From assembly GCA_036971615.1 (NCBI GenBank), contig JAYKKR010000004.1, forward strand, positions 124,001 through 188,000: DNA of 64,000 nt, written 5' to 3'. Of this stretch, positions 1 through 11,587 are shown piece by piece. Both the position numbers and the translations under genes were made by a program. This DNA is from Amyloporia xantha. Taxonomy: Eukaryota; Basidiomycota; Agaricomycetes; Polyporales; Adustoporiaceae. The notes beneath the pieces are model-generated. The model searched no databases. It was not told the origin of the DNA and was given only the letters and a program-made list of their open reading frames with translations. Within the stretch, counting starts at the first letter, position 1, and the number at the start of each line of letters is the position of its first letter.

Positions 1-3000
1 GATGTGCGGCAATCATAGCGACAGCATTTCATGCACTTGAAATTGATGAATGATGGGAGTTCACCGGGCAACCCCAGAAATACATTGTATGTCTCCATGC
101 CAGGTTCTTTTCGCGCTCAGAAGCGCATATGATGATGGCCGCGAGGTACCAGGAACACAGCTGCTAACGGTGATGATGGCATACCAGACTTTGTTCGACC
201 CGAACGACTACTTTATACGTAAGTCTCAGTCATGGCCCGGGATGGCCGAGGGCTGAAAAGACGCGTGTATTCCCGCGTTGTATTTGGAACGCCCGAGGCT
301 TTCACAGCAAATAGCAGTGCGCGTCAGTCAAAGGTATGCATATGACGGCAGCATCTCTGAAATTCGCGGAGCACGAGCCAGGTGATGTTCTGAGCAACGC
401 CTCAATGAAATGACTCACGAATGCATCAACTTCTTCCAAGATCAGATCGCACAGCCCTGTGCGTCACAGCGAATTGGAATCGAGCAGTGAGGCCTATGTT
501 CGCGTTCGTCAGTGGCTAAGCGAGAGCATAAAGTTTGCGCTGAGATCCGGAAGACGTTGGGCCGTCAAATTGTCTCTGATCCTGTCAAGGTGTGATCAAA
601 GTCGGCTACTGCAAGAACGCATCCAACGTAAATGCAGTCACGGAAACGTGCATCCCTTCATGTGAAAGCCGACAACGGAGGGGCAAAGACTCAGACCGGG
701 CCTCGGGCATCGCTCGGGCGTTCCATCGTTCCTGTGTCGGGGCCATCTGCAGAAGCCATCCCCAGTGCTTCGTGATCCGGGCGACTTGTCGTAGCGGCCC
801 TGAGCCCCCGATTTAGACCGCGGAGTCGTCCCACGCAGATGAGGGCACCGCCGCCTGCTTCTTGAGAGCTTGGAGGGCCGTGCGACAAAGTAGCCAGCTT
901 GGACTCGCATCGCGGCAGGTGCACAGGTGGTAACGAGAAGGGCTGGAACCGTCTTCATAGTGTGGGCGACTCGCCGTCCGTCCGTCGGTGTGATAGCTGG
1001 AGTAACGAAGACGGCTACTACCGTACTACGGGAAGAGGCGACGGGGTCTGCACGGATAGATCAACACCGCCGACGGGCCAGAAGCCTGGACGTATGGCTT
1101 GGGCGGCACGCTTCACTAAGGAGTCAATGAGGAGCTGACGCCGCACTAACGCTCACCTTCAGCTGGAAGCCTGGAGCACGGCCTAGGGTCGCACTCACAG
1201 AACTAAGTCACCTCCGCTCTCGCAATAGGAGATCGCCATACTCCGATTAGTGTCGATTCCTGTACAAGCGTAACGAACTAACTTCAGTAGGAAATAGATC
1301 TAGTTCCGCCAAGTCTTTTCAGATCGCCTGTCATTTGGGAGGTTATATGGAGATAAAATTTGACGCGAATTCTAAACATATTCAAGTTGATGATTAAGTT
1401 GGCCTCGAGGTTTCAACGACGTTAGGAGAGCAGAGGCACAATCGCCGACGGTAGACAGCGTCAGTGGAGTGATAGCAGCAGAAGTTCGCCCGTCTTTCTT
1501 CATTACTTGGTACTTACTGTACTCAGTGTACTGGCCATATTGGTGGCGCAGCGAATTATCGAATAAACGCTTCGAGCTCGAGCGGTAAATGTAATCGAAG
1601 CCGGTGATCAAAGTTGAAATGCCGCCTCGGACTATTCCGCAGTGAACCTTGCAGACGAACCACAGCGTTGACCGACTTTGAACATACCTAGCCAGCAGCC
1701 GACCTTGACCCATTCCTGAAAGGTCGCGTACGACGATACTCCCATCTTCTATGCGGCCTTATTCCCTAGAGATCGTACTCCCCTCTGTCCTCGACCTGGA
1801 ATTGGAAAACCTGCACTTGGCTACCGGGCATTATGCCAGACTGGAACCTGCTGCACATTCTACTCTGGTCGACTTGGATTCCAAGCCACCAGACTTCTAG
1901 CGTGGCTGTGATATGTGATCCCAGGGGAGAACGAAATCTCCGCATGTCTTTGCAAACGAGCGGCATCTCTACCGGTACAGCTCTGATTACCATCATGAAC
2001 TTCGATTGTGCTCTTCCCGTTACATGTAATGCAGCGGAATCTCTTTGGTTGCAAGAAGCTTACTCCCTTGACGTGCGTGGGCTATTGACGTGTTTGTTAG
2101 ATGGACGATGCGGCGATGTCACCTCTGGTCATCCCAACGCCGCGGAAAGATGCCCACAATCAGTACGTAGCTAGTTCGAGGTGAGCGTGTCCTTCGAGAA
2201 GAGTACAAGGCTGTTTACGACACACCAGTCGGATCTAAGCACCAGCACCACCGGTGCCATCATCGATGCCAGCAATTCGGACAAAGGAACCTCGGTTCAT
2301 GCCTTCCGTGACTAGCAGCTGGATTGCTTTAAAGGCATGGCGATGTTTCTCATGTGCACCGCCTGCCTGCCGATTACCTGCCCTTCGCAAACCTCCACGT
2401 TCTGCCAGGGTGGGTTCTATGTTCTAGCTAGCTAGGGAACTGGGACGGACCGCTCCGAGACCGCCTCTGCTGCGGGCGATTCCAATGCTGAACGCGGCTG
2501 GGAACAGGACGTCTCAGAGGTCATGGCATATCCTGATCGGTGCAATGCTGAGGCCATCTCGTCCCACGTCAACGTCCTTCCAGTCATCATGCATCATGTC
2601 CATGGTCCATCGATCATGATAGAACGAACAGTCAATACGGATTTTTACCCACTCGCCAGCGCCAGTTTCTGGGCGATACCGGCGCCCTTCGGCGTGGCTG
2701 GAGGCGGTCGATCTCATTGCCACTTGCGTGGACGTGCTCCTTGTCAAACGGCCCCCAAGTGTATCGTCGCTTGCATTTCCAAATTAAACCTAGAGTTTTA
2801 TCTTCACGTCGTCAGCCGTCAGTGGATGCGTGTTCTGTGGGAGGCATCCTGCTTTACGCGAGCTCAACAGGCAGGATGCTGCTCGCTTCACACTGCGGTA
2901 CGTCATATATTCAGTTGCAGGATGTGACATTCCGGGATGTGCATACATGGTTTCAGCGCCATGGGCACAAAATTCCCGCCACATTGTTGTCTGCGGTATT

Positions 3001-4010
3001 TCCGCGCAATGTCTCTCGAGTCGAACGTCCGTGCCTGTCAATGGGTATTCGCACGCAACTCATATATATTAAATACATGTATAGTACGTCGGACGTTATA
3101 ACTATATAAGAATCATCTTTCAGGCAATTAGGACGCGTACGTGCTGGTCGATCCTTAAGTGAGAAACATTATCATTGCTCGATGCAGCCCAAACTTGAAG
3201 CTCATATCGTCTACGCTGATGACCTGGGCCATATATAGTTACTAAACTTCCAAATCCGCCAGTTATTTGTCTTAAGGGTCTTCCGGCGCACAGGTCAAAT
3301 CCCAAGTCGTTCGCCATCCTGTTATATATAAGGGCACCCCACATCTTCAACAGGAGTAAGTCATCTTTCCCCCCAGTACTATCTCCCGCCTTGCACCACG
3401 CACGCGCACGGCCCTCTTGTCGTTCGTTCACGCGTACGCCAATGACTGAGATATTCTGCCCGAGCTTTGATCGTTCCGACATATTACTACTGAGCCGACA
3501 GCTCGAGAGAAACCAGATCGATTGTACCGTACGGGCGACAGGCCTGACAAACTAAACAAAAGACAGCTAGTTACACCCCGCGCATATAGCGACAATCACT
3601 CGACGCAGCCTGCTGCGCGGGCGATTCGACGTCCGGACAACCTATGCATATCGCCTTGAGTGAGACCAGTTCTTGTCTACAGCTTCTTATCACAGCAAAA
3701 TCGGTTCATCATGTTTTGACGACTAGAGACGCACACGAACACTATGCGATCACCTGTTGCTGACACTAGTCGGCCATCTCCCGTCCACGCCCCATTGAAC
3801 GACAGCATGCGTGTCTTGCGTTGTTCGCATGGCCACCCACACGCGTCGGGCGCAGTCTTGATAGCTGGATGTGCCCTGGGAGGCGGTGCAACTTGCACGC
3901 GTCCACTTGGAACGGTCGGCGAGGCTCGAGAGCGGCATGTACGTCTCAGGGCCATGCTCACTATAATGACGGACAGAGCGCGGTACGCGCCGCGGCGCCC
4001 CTGCCGCACG
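1..4010. other. Left edge, no supportable gene
   Basis: No open frame here exceeds about 165 codons, and none can be joined by plausible introns into a protein I recognise. Base composition is mixed. A TATA-like run lies near 3060-3110 and a second, TATATAAG, near 3325, but no convincing coding exon follows either. The stretch may hold degenerate gene remnants or intergenic DNA. Nothing more can be claimed. Confidence 0.5.
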
Positions 4011-4802
4011 CTACACCTCCTCGAGGAAGCCCTGGACGATGAGATGCTCGACGTCCGAGCGGCGGACGAGGAAGCGGTGGCCGCGGCGGAGATCGAGGGC
4101 GCCCTGCTCGGTGTGGACGACGCCGCAGTCGCGCAGGACGCGCACGGAGACGTGGAGGTCCTTCGGGGGGCGGGTAATGGGCGCCATGAGGTCGATGTCC
4201 TCGGTGAGGTCGTGAGGCGCGCCGGGGTGCTGCTGCGCGTGTAAGTGGGAGGAGGAGGAGGAGGAGGAGGAGAAGGCGTCGGTGCGGAGGGCGAGGAGGG
4301 ACGCGTTGTAGGAGCGCAGGAAGTCGACCTCGTGCGGGGAGAGCTTGGAGCGCACGTCTGCGGGGGCGGCGGCCTGTTCGTGGGCTGGAGGGGGCTGCTG
4401 TTCTGCGGGCGCGGCGGGTGCGGGGCCTGGGACTGGCATGGCGAGGAGGAGGGGCAGGGCGCCGCCGACGGACCAGTAGAGGTCCTTGAGGCGGTCGATG
4501 CGGTGGGCGTGGTAGGCGAGGAGGGCGCGCTTGTTGTGGTGGATGGCGGTCTGGTAGAGGAGGACGGTGGGCATGATGGGGTTGGGCGTGGGCGCGTCCA
4601 TGGCGACGTCGGGGTCGGGCTCCGGGTCGGGATGGGCGGCGAGGGCAGCCTGGAAGAGGGCCTCGAGGTGGCGCTGCTCGCGGATGAGAGAGCGGACGAG
4701 GACGTCGTTGTACTTGAGGAGGGTGTCCGTGACGGTCGAGCGGCGGGCCTCTGTGAGCAGCTGGGTGGCGAGGTCGCCGTACTGGTGCGTCGTCGTGCTC
4801 AT
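4011..4802 (-). CDS. PSF1: DNA replication complex GINS protein Psf1
   Basis: Intronless gene of 263 codons. The N-terminus (MSTTTHQYGDLATQLLTEA) has the YGDLA..L..EA pattern that opens Psf1. A central RIDRLKDLYWSVGGALP segment matches the conserved arginine/tryptophan stretch of the GINS A domain, and the end (PPKDLHVSVRVLRDCG to LIVQGFLEEV) is the small Psf1 B domain. Psf1 with Sld5, Psf2 and Psf3 forms GINS, which joins Cdc45 and MCM2-7 in the replicative helicase in the nucleus. The protein is longer than the usual roughly 200 residues because of Pro/Ala-rich inserts and a serine run encoded by a GGA/TCC microsatellite (about 4250-4272). A Met 36 codons upstream is in frame, but using it would leave only 18 bp to the divergent ULA1 start, so the Met before the conserved block is chosen. 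Confidence 0.9.
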   Translation of the reverse strand: MSTTTHQYGDLATQLLTEARRSTVTDTLLKYNDVLVRSLIREQRHLEALFQAALAAHPDPEPDPDVAMDAPTPNPIMPTVLLYQTAIHHNKRALLAYHAHRIDRLKDLYWSVGGALPLLLAMPVPGPAPAAPAEQQPPPAHEQAAAPADVRSKLSPHEVDFLRSYNASLLALRTDAFSSSSSSSSHLHAQQHPGAPHDLTEDIDLMAPITRPPKDLHVSVRVLRDCGVVHTEQGALDLRRGHRFLVRRSDVEHLIVQGFLEEV

Positions 4803-4928
4803 CGCGGTGGGAGGGAGAGGAGGGTCACTGTGACCGGACGCGTCTGTCACGGTGATCGGTGTCATGTGATGAGGCATGTAAGGCGCGGGGTATGGGCGTC
4901 TGCGGGTCACACAGCGACGTCGGGCACG
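4803..4928. promoter_or_regulatory. Shared divergent promoter of PSF1 and ULA1
   Basis: Only 126 bp separate the two start codons, which point away from each other, so both promoters must lie in this interval or extend into the opposite gene. No TATA box is evident. The arrangement suggests, but does not prove, co-expression of the two genes. Confidence 0.5.
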
Positions 4929-7900
4929 ATGAGCACGACTGAATCGCAGGACATCGACCAGGCCACCGCCGCCATCGTGTACGTCCGCACATCATCACTT
5001 GCGCACTAGGCTCACATTGACCGTTGCAGCCCACCCGATAACAAGACCAGACGCTACGATCGCCAACTCCGGTGCGCACCCCGCTCCCTGCCCCGCAGTC
5101 CCCATACTGACACCTCCGCTACACAGCCTCTGGGCCGCCTCGGGCCAGAACGCTCTCGAGTCTGCCCGCATCCTTGTCATTTCTGCATCCGCAACCTCCA
5201 CCGCCGTCCTCAAGAACCTCGTCCTCCCCGGCATCGGCCATTTCACCATCCTCGACCCGGCCTCCGTCTCCCCCGCCGACGCCGGCAACAACTTCTTCCT
5301 CAATGGCCTCCACAGCGTCGGCAAGCCTCGTGCCGCCGAGGCTGTCCCGCTCCTCCGCGAGCTGAACGAGAGCGTCGAGGGCGAGGCCGTCGTCACAGAT
5401 ATCGCGGAGCTGCTCCGCACGGACAAGGGCAAAGACTGGATCCGCGCGTTCTCTCTTGTCATTGCGCACAATCTAGTACGAGACACCGTCGATGAGCTCG
5501 CAAAGACGCTATGGGCCGACGTGCAGAGTCCCCCGCTCGTCGTCGTCCGCTCCGCCGGCTTCCTTGCCGAGTTCTTCATCCAGTTCCGTGAGCAGTGCGG
5601 TGAGTCACCATTTTTCTGGCTCAAGAAATAATATACACCCTGTATGGTATGCGTCATACCGTCGTCTCCTCCGCTGCTCTCCCGCTCTGAATAGGACAGC
5701 CTGTGGCGGTGCAACGCTCTTCAACGAAGGAAACCGTTAATCTTTATCAGTTGGCTGTCATCTACTTCCCCTCCCTCTAATGACCGCTTCTCTGTGGATA
5801 TCCATGCACTGACGCGCGCCTGCGCAGTATCGCAACCACATACGGACGAGACGCCTCCGTCCCTGCGCATCAGTCGCCCGTTCCCCGCCCTCCTCGAGTG
5901 GGCCCGTGACCTCGACCTCGACAACATGGACCCCACAGACCACGGGCACGTCCCATTCGTTGTCATCTTGGTGCGCGCCGTGGACGACTGGCGGAAGACG
6001 GTGCGTTCTCGTCTATTTTTGATTTTGTGCGCTCGCATGCTCGCCCTGCCCGCCGCCCCGTACCTGCACTAGACCGAATTTTCTGGCTGCTATGCTTTAG
6101 TGGTGCTGCAAGGCGAGGTACTCGAATTTCGAGGTGTTTTGAGAAATTTCAGCTTGTGACCCTGGAGATACCTTAAGGTGGATGTTTCACTGAGGTATCT
6201 CGAGATCTTTGACGGCCGGATACTCAAGGTGGATGTGAGACTACATCATTATCACGAGCGGGAACGCTGGTTGTGATGCTTGAGGGTCCTGGGAAGCAAC
6301 GTCCCTCGAGCGAATATGATCCCCCAAAATACGGAGAAATGCACATTGGATCCTTACTCTATTGCATACATGCCATGAGTACCGAATATAGAACCTGTTA
6401 AAACACTTCTCTTGCGGTTGGTCGCTCGGCCACTACATCCTGAAGCTGTTCAGCGCAAGGTATCCCGAGGTGTACCTCACCTCTGGCAACGCTTCCGCTA
6501 GCTCTTTCACTGAGCCGAGCGCTTGCCCTTCCCTGATCTATGTGGACATACTCACACCGCCCTCGTCCACAGCACGCCGGCGCGCTTCCGTCCACCTCCG
6601 CCGAGAAGCAGGCGTTCAAGGCTGCAATCCGCGCGATGCGCCGCAAGGCCGACGAGGAGAACTTTGACGAGGCCGAGGCGCAGGCCTGGCGCGTGTGGGC
6701 CGAGCCCGCGGTGCGTCCTGTTCCTCTACACTGGCACTGGCACAAGACTAACCCCCCTCCCCCCAGGTACCCCCAGACATCCAGGCGCTCTTCGCGCTCC
6801 CCCCGCTCTCGGCCCTATCGTCCACGGACACAATCACAGAGACGACGCCGAACGCGGCGTTCCACGCGTTGCTGCGCACGCTCGAGGCGTTCACGACGAG
6901 CGCACAGGGTCCGGGGTGCCTCCCGCTCAGCGCGGCGCTGCCGGACATGCGCACAGACACGGAGAGCTACGTGCGCCTGCAGACGCTGTACAAGGAGCGG
7001 GCGGGCGTCGAAAAGGTGCGTGTTCACGGTGCGCTGGCGCGTGCGTGCTCTTATGCTGTTCTCCTGCCGCGGCGTAGGCGTTGTTCAGGGATATCCTTGC
7101 GCAGACGTTCCCGGAGATCGCGCCGCATGTGGACGCGGAGGAGCTGGACACGTTTGTGAAGAATGCGCACCATGTGAGGGTTCTGAGGGGGCGGCGGTGG
7201 GGCGAGTGGGATGAGCAGCGGGACGCGGTTGGTGAGTGTCGTCGATTGTGTTCTGGCACGGGGGTGCGTGGCGACGAGACGTCGTTGTGGAATATGCGTG
7301 CGGCGAGGCGGCTTCTCCACAACGATTTCTATCCTGGCCATTTCGGCATCCCGGTTACGTTCGCGAAAGTCGAGCGGGGGATTTGGCGCTATGAACCTGG
7401 ACATTCTCCCGGGGAAACTACCTTTGTTCGATTCTTTGTGCGCGCAAGGTTGGGCACGGAAAGGAGGTCTCTGCAGACTTCGCTGGCGATTGAGAATGCG
7501 TAGTGTCCTGATCCACCAAAATCGGGCACCTCTTGCTGGGTCTAGTGCACAATGCTAACACTGCTCCTGCAGCGTCGTCACTGGAGGTCGCGCCCCGCGA
7601 GACGGTGACGCATCTGGCGCTCTCAGCACTATCGACGCTGCTCAACGACAAGCCTGGTGCGTATCCCGCCCCGTAGTGTTAACGATGGAAAACAATCTGA
7701 TCTGTATCCGATTTCGTTTCTCCTTCCTTCTTTATCCAACGCCTGCCTCGCCCCGCCGCCTTCAAATCCGGCGACCCACCCCCGCGGCTTGTGTCCCAAA
7801 CAGACGGCTCGACCGTCACGCCCTCAGCCCTCAGGAAGGAGGTCCAACGGCTCGTCGGCGAGAACGTGGAGCTGCCCGAAGAGACCGACGCTGCGATTGG

Positions 7901-8137
7901 CGAGATGTACGTGACTGTGCCTTCCCTTCCCCGACACCCGACAGACTCTAACGAGGACGTTTGCTTTTCTCCTGCAGCGCGCGTGCGCCCACGGCGGACC
8001 TGCCCAACACGGCGGCCTTCCTCGGCGGGCTCGTGGCGCAGGAGGCGATCAAGATGATCACGCGGCAGTACGTCCCTGTGAATGGGTACTGTGTCGTCGA
8101 CCTCGTGGACTCGTGGACGGGGAGAATCGCGCGGTGA
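4929..8137 (+). CDS. ULA1: NEDD8-activating enzyme E1 regulatory subunit (APPBP1/Ula1)
   Basis: Spliced gene. The first exons join across two introns to give the TRRYDRQLRLWAASGQ block that opens E1-like proteins, followed by ARILVISASATSTAVLKNLVLPGIG and a Rossmann-type FTILD strand. Later exons carry FPALLEWARDLDLDNMDPTDHGHVPFVVILV and the C-terminal PNTAAFLGGLVAQEAIKMI and YCVVDLVDSW blocks, all typical of the APPBP1/Ula1 half of the NEDD8 E1. It pairs with Uba3, which carries the catalytic cysteine, to activate NEDD8/Rub1 for cullin modification. No catalytic cysteine is expected in this subunit. Most introns are about 50 bp, but two are far longer: 6001-6572 and 7232-7572. The gene is divergent from PSF1 and convergent with the downstream gene. 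Confidence 0.9.
6001..6572 (+). other. Unusually long ULA1 intron (572 bp)
   Basis: The exon before it ends in ...DDWRKT and the exon after it begins HAGALPSTSAEKQAFKAAI, so the whole interval is non-coding. It is roughly ten times the usual intron length here and contains repeated GAGGTATC/GAGATACC-like words near 6160-6210 and 6460-6480, which suggests an old inserted element. No clear terminal repeats were found. Confidence 0.6.
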
Positions 8138-8515
8138 ACCTAGCGTGTGCGCAGTAGATGATACTAGTAGAGATGTGAGCGTACGGGAGGAAAAAATTTT
8201 GTAACTTGTGCTATCGTTCGCTGTCGTTCGTGATCATTATTGACAATGGATGCGTCACGCGTCATTGGGTACCGGTGCTCAGTGCGATGCGATCCCAGTA
8301 CAGCGTGAATAGCCGTCATGCCATGTAAAATAAGAGGTACACGTAGTATAGACAGTGAGTGGGGTGCACACAGATCATCGGGCGCATATCATCAGTGCAT
8401 ACGACACGGAGGGGTGGTGGGACATTAGTCGATCCATAAGATTACAGTCAGCCAGAACGCGTTCGCTCACTCGCACGCAAGAAACCAGTCCCAGTCCCCG
8501 TCACAGAACCCCCCT
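8138..8515. other. Convergent 3' intergenic region
   Basis: It lies between the stop codons of ULA1 (+) and the NTF2-like candidate (-) and should hold both 3' untranslated regions. I see no gene or clear repeat in it. Confidence 0.5.
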
Positions 8516-10073
8516 TCAGCCCGACTTGGCGTGCGGATGCGCTAGCCCCTGCGACCGCGCCGCGCCCGCACCTGCCCCGGGACTCTCGCGCCCGGGGCCG
8601 TCCGCCAGGCCGAGCTTCGTCAGCGCGCTGTGCAGCGCGTCGAACACGGCCTGGTGCGGCGCGGGCTCGATCGAGTCGATGTTGTGCAGGTGGATGAGGC
8701 CCGTGAGCGGGGAGAACGTGTACGTCGAGTTGCTGGCGTGTGGCGTGTGGCGTGTAGCATGTGGTGGTTTGAGTTACGGGGTTCGGAGGACCCATCAAAG
8801 GCAGAGAGGGAGGGAGAGAGAGAGAGAGAGAGAGACGGCTGTCAGCGAGGGGCAAGACGGTCAGAGGCCAAGGCCACGAGACACTCACACCTCCCACCCG
8901 CTCCGCGCGCCGCTCACGCGCGCGACGCCCGAGACGGACAGCCCGACGAAGAGGCTTTTCTCGCGGATGCTGCGGTGCGTGTGTGTTCCTGGAGGAGCGC
9001 CGTCGGGGCCTTGCTCTGCGCCGGGCGACGCGGGCCCTTTGCCTGTTCGCGCACAGACGGGTGAGCAGGGTGTCTGCGGGACAGACGGACGCGAGCGCGG
9101 GAGCAGCGTGTGCGGAAACGCAACGCACCTGAGGACGAGCGCGGGCCGTGCACGCGGACGCGGCGCAGCTCGACGTGGAGGTCTGTGTACAGCGCGTTGA
9201 GGGTGTGCCTGACGAAGGCCGACGAGGCCATGTAGAGGTGGAGGCCTGTGTGCGGGGGCGTGAGCGTGGCCGAAGGCTGGAGAGGGAATGTAACAGAGTG
9301 GAATGGCACCTTCGACGTGCAGCGTGCGGGGGAAGGGCGCGGGGAGCGCGACGGGCGGGGTGTACCCGAGGCGGATGTTGGGGCTGTAGATGCCCTCTGC
9401 CTCCGGCTTGCCGTTCTTCGAGGAAGAGGACGGGGACGGGGGGGAGGGCGGGCGTCGGAGGGCGGGGATCTCGAGGGACGAAACGAGGCCGGTCTCGAAG
9501 AAGTCGGGGAGCGTGTGCTGCAGGATGTATATCGCGCGCCCTGCTCACGTTCAGAGAGACGTCCGCGTTGGCGTGGACGCGTGTGTGCGGTGTATGCGGT
9601 GGGAGAGGGTCAGGAGGGGGAGCGGTGCGACGGCGGGCCTGGACGTCGTATCAGATTCTCTACGGACCCTGGCGTTCGCGCAGCCTCGCGCGAGACGACG
9701 TACCAGTGCGTATCTCCCACTCCTGGTCGGAAATGTCGCCGTCCCTGTCAGGGTCGCGATCTGGCTGCGGGTCGGACACGTGCAGAGCGTCACCGCTGCC
9801 TTTCGGTGGGCCAGAGGCGTGGAGGCCGCTGTCTCTGGGTGCAGGCGCATAGGCGACGTACGTGGACGCTGGGAGAGATGCTAGGAAGGCCTTTTCTGGC
9901 TTCTGGGAGACATGGAGGGATGCATGTGGCAAGGTGGGCAGCTCGGGGGAGGGAGCTGCAGAGGCCCAAGACCGAGGGTGGAGGGCGATGGACCGCGGTT
10001 TGGACAGAGCGCGGACGGAAGGGCTCAGGCTGGTGCAGCGATAATGCGCGGTGGTTGGTCGTACGGAGTGCAT
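8516..10073 (-). CDS. Hypothetical protein, NTF2/SnoaL-like fold candidate, mitochondrial targeting likely
   Basis: Five exons (10073-9704, 9540-9310, 9245-9129, 9042-8889, 8732-8516) with GT..AG introns join into an exact 363-codon frame, which strongly supports the model. The N-terminus is Arg/Ser/Ala-rich without acidic residues (MHSVRPTTAHYRCTS onward), as in a mitochondrial presequence. The core contains RAIYILQHTLPDFF, IYSPNIRLGYTP, a helix (FVRHTLNALYTDLHVELRRV) and two strands, KSLFVGLSVSGVARV and NSTYTFSPLTGLIHLHNIDSIEP. This helix-then-sheet order with a final 'Y.F....GLI..H' strand resembles NTF2/SnoaL-like domains. That assignment is inference and the function is unknown. A (GA)n tract at about 8807-8834 sits in the last intron. 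Confidence 0.6.
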
Positions 10074-10535
10074 GGTGGTGGTGGTGAGGAGAGAAACGCG
10101 TCTGGCTGTCCTGGCGAGACGCGTCCATGCCGATCCTGCACGTCATCCCACGCGTCTCGAACACATACGAACGCTGACGAGCACAGACGGATGAGTCAAG
10201 ATGGTCATCAAGACCACAATATATTCAACCAGACATGCACAAGAAGGCCCACAGGGCTAACACTATTCATGACACCCCAAACGAGAGCTAGTTTCAGGTA
10301 TAGAGAGAAACGCATGGACGGAGCAAGTATCAAGGTACGTACGCTAAAGACGGTAGAAAAACGACGGTAGTAGTAAAGCGAGCAAGAACGAATGACGAGG
10401 GCAGCTACGACGAGGTATCGACTAACGACAGACGGCTTTGAGAACGAGGCCTGCAGGTCCTCCACGCGGTCGCTAGCCTGGGCGCTCCGCTACAGACACG
10501 GAGCTTCCCACAGGTGGGTCGTCGGACGCTTGCGT
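10074..10535. other. Intergenic region
   Basis: It lies upstream of the NTF2-like candidate and downstream of the LysM gene, both on the minus strand. It probably holds the promoter of the former and the 3' untranslated region of the latter. No TATA box or repeat stands out. Confidence 0.4.
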
Positions 10536-11364
10536 TCAGAGCTCATCGCACCAGGGGAGGTCGTCGTCATCGCCATCATCACCGTCGTCCCCGCTGTCGG
10601 TAGCGGAGGCCGAGGCGGAGGCCTCTGCCGATGAGGCAACCGCAGTGGGCGCGGGGGTGGTCAGCGACGCGGCAATACTCGTGTTCACGATGGTAGCGGA
10701 AGGGATCGTGGTTGCGTTAGCGAGGGTGGCCGAGGCGGCAAACGAGGTGGCAATGCTCGCGGACGGTACGCCGGAGGACAGGGTAGGGACATCGACGTCG
10801 CTGGCAACACACAACACCTGCGACATCGTCTGAGACTCGGAGCGATCGCTAGGAGAAAGCATAGCCACGCACCTCGCCGACGTAAAGGTTGTCGCACGAG
10901 GAGTCGATCTGGGGATTGTTCTCGTAGAGCATGGTGGTGTTGATGCTGTAGAGAGACGCGACGCCGTCGCAGTCGTCACCGAGCTGGACGATGTACGTGT
11001 TCTGGCAGTCCGAGCCGGTGTATCCCAAGCAGAGCGTCTGGCCAGGGACGAGGTTCGAGCAGTCCTCGTTGATGGTGCCCGCGTTCACGACCGCGAGCTG
11101 GTAGCTGCACGCGAAGGGCTGAGGAAAACGCGGCGAGAGAAAAGTGGCGGGCGCTACTCACGTTGAGACGTTGTGGGCAGCAGAGATGCTGTTGCAGATG
11201 TCGCCCTGTTGGACGGTGTAGGAGCGGGCGCAAGTCTGCGCGTAAGCCGCTGTGAGGACACGCGAAAACGCTCAGTCAGTGGTCTGGGAAAGCTGAGGAT
11301 GGAGCAGACCTTGAGCGAGGAAAGGGAGAGCGGCGAGGGCAACGACGACCTTGCTGGAGAACAT
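10536..11364 (-). CDS. Secreted two-LysM domain protein
   Basis: Splicing four introns gives a protein that begins MFSSKVVVALAALPFLAQAAYA, a clear signal peptide with an A-x-A type cleavage site. Two LysM domains follow. The first runs from SYTVQQGDICNSISAAHNVS to the ...GQTLCLG end; the second from TYIVQLGDDCDGVASLYSIN to ...VGEVLCVA. Both have the paired cysteines of fungal extracellular LysM domains. The C-terminal third is Ser/Ala/Thr-rich, so probably O-glycosylated, and ends in an acidic Asp run before LPWCDEL. LysM domains bind chitin or related N-acetylglucosamine polymers, so the protein is likely extracellular or wall-bound and could protect or mask chitin. There is no catalytic domain and no GPI-type hydrophobic tail. 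It is divergent from IND1. Confidence 0.87.
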
Positions 11365-11587
11365 GGCTGCGAGATGAGGTAGCGACTTGGACAACGAATG
11401 TGGGTGAAGGAAGGAGGGACGAGCAAGGCCGCGCTGGTCGTAGAGGGCGTCGTGAAGAGGAAAAGAGAGAGCGAGCGAGAACTCCGCCGCCTCCTTGCAC
11501 TGCTCCTGATCGGCATCTCCCGCTCCTGCCTCTTACGGCAACAACACGGCTTGGCGCGCTGCTCTGCGACGCGTCTCACTCACCGCC

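Noticed and set aside
638..958. 106-codon minus-strand frame and overlapping plus frames
   Set aside because: No domain, no consistent splicing and overlapping frames of similar size on both strands.
3060..3115. TATA-rich stretch as a promoter
   Set aside because: No coding exon follows on either strand within a reasonable distance.
4245..5009. 254-codon plus-strand frame, Gly/Glu/Val-rich
   Set aside because: It is antisense to PSF1, and its composition is the mirror of that gene's Pro/Ala/Ser runs in GC-rich DNA.
8448..9548. 366-codon minus-strand frame, Arg/Pro-rich
   Set aside because: It is an alternative frame of the NTF2-like candidate. The spliced model in the other frame has correct splice sites, an exact codon total and protein-like sequence.
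9248..10087. 279-codon plus-strand frame
   Set aside because: Antisense to the same gene; Gly/Arg-rich with no family pattern.
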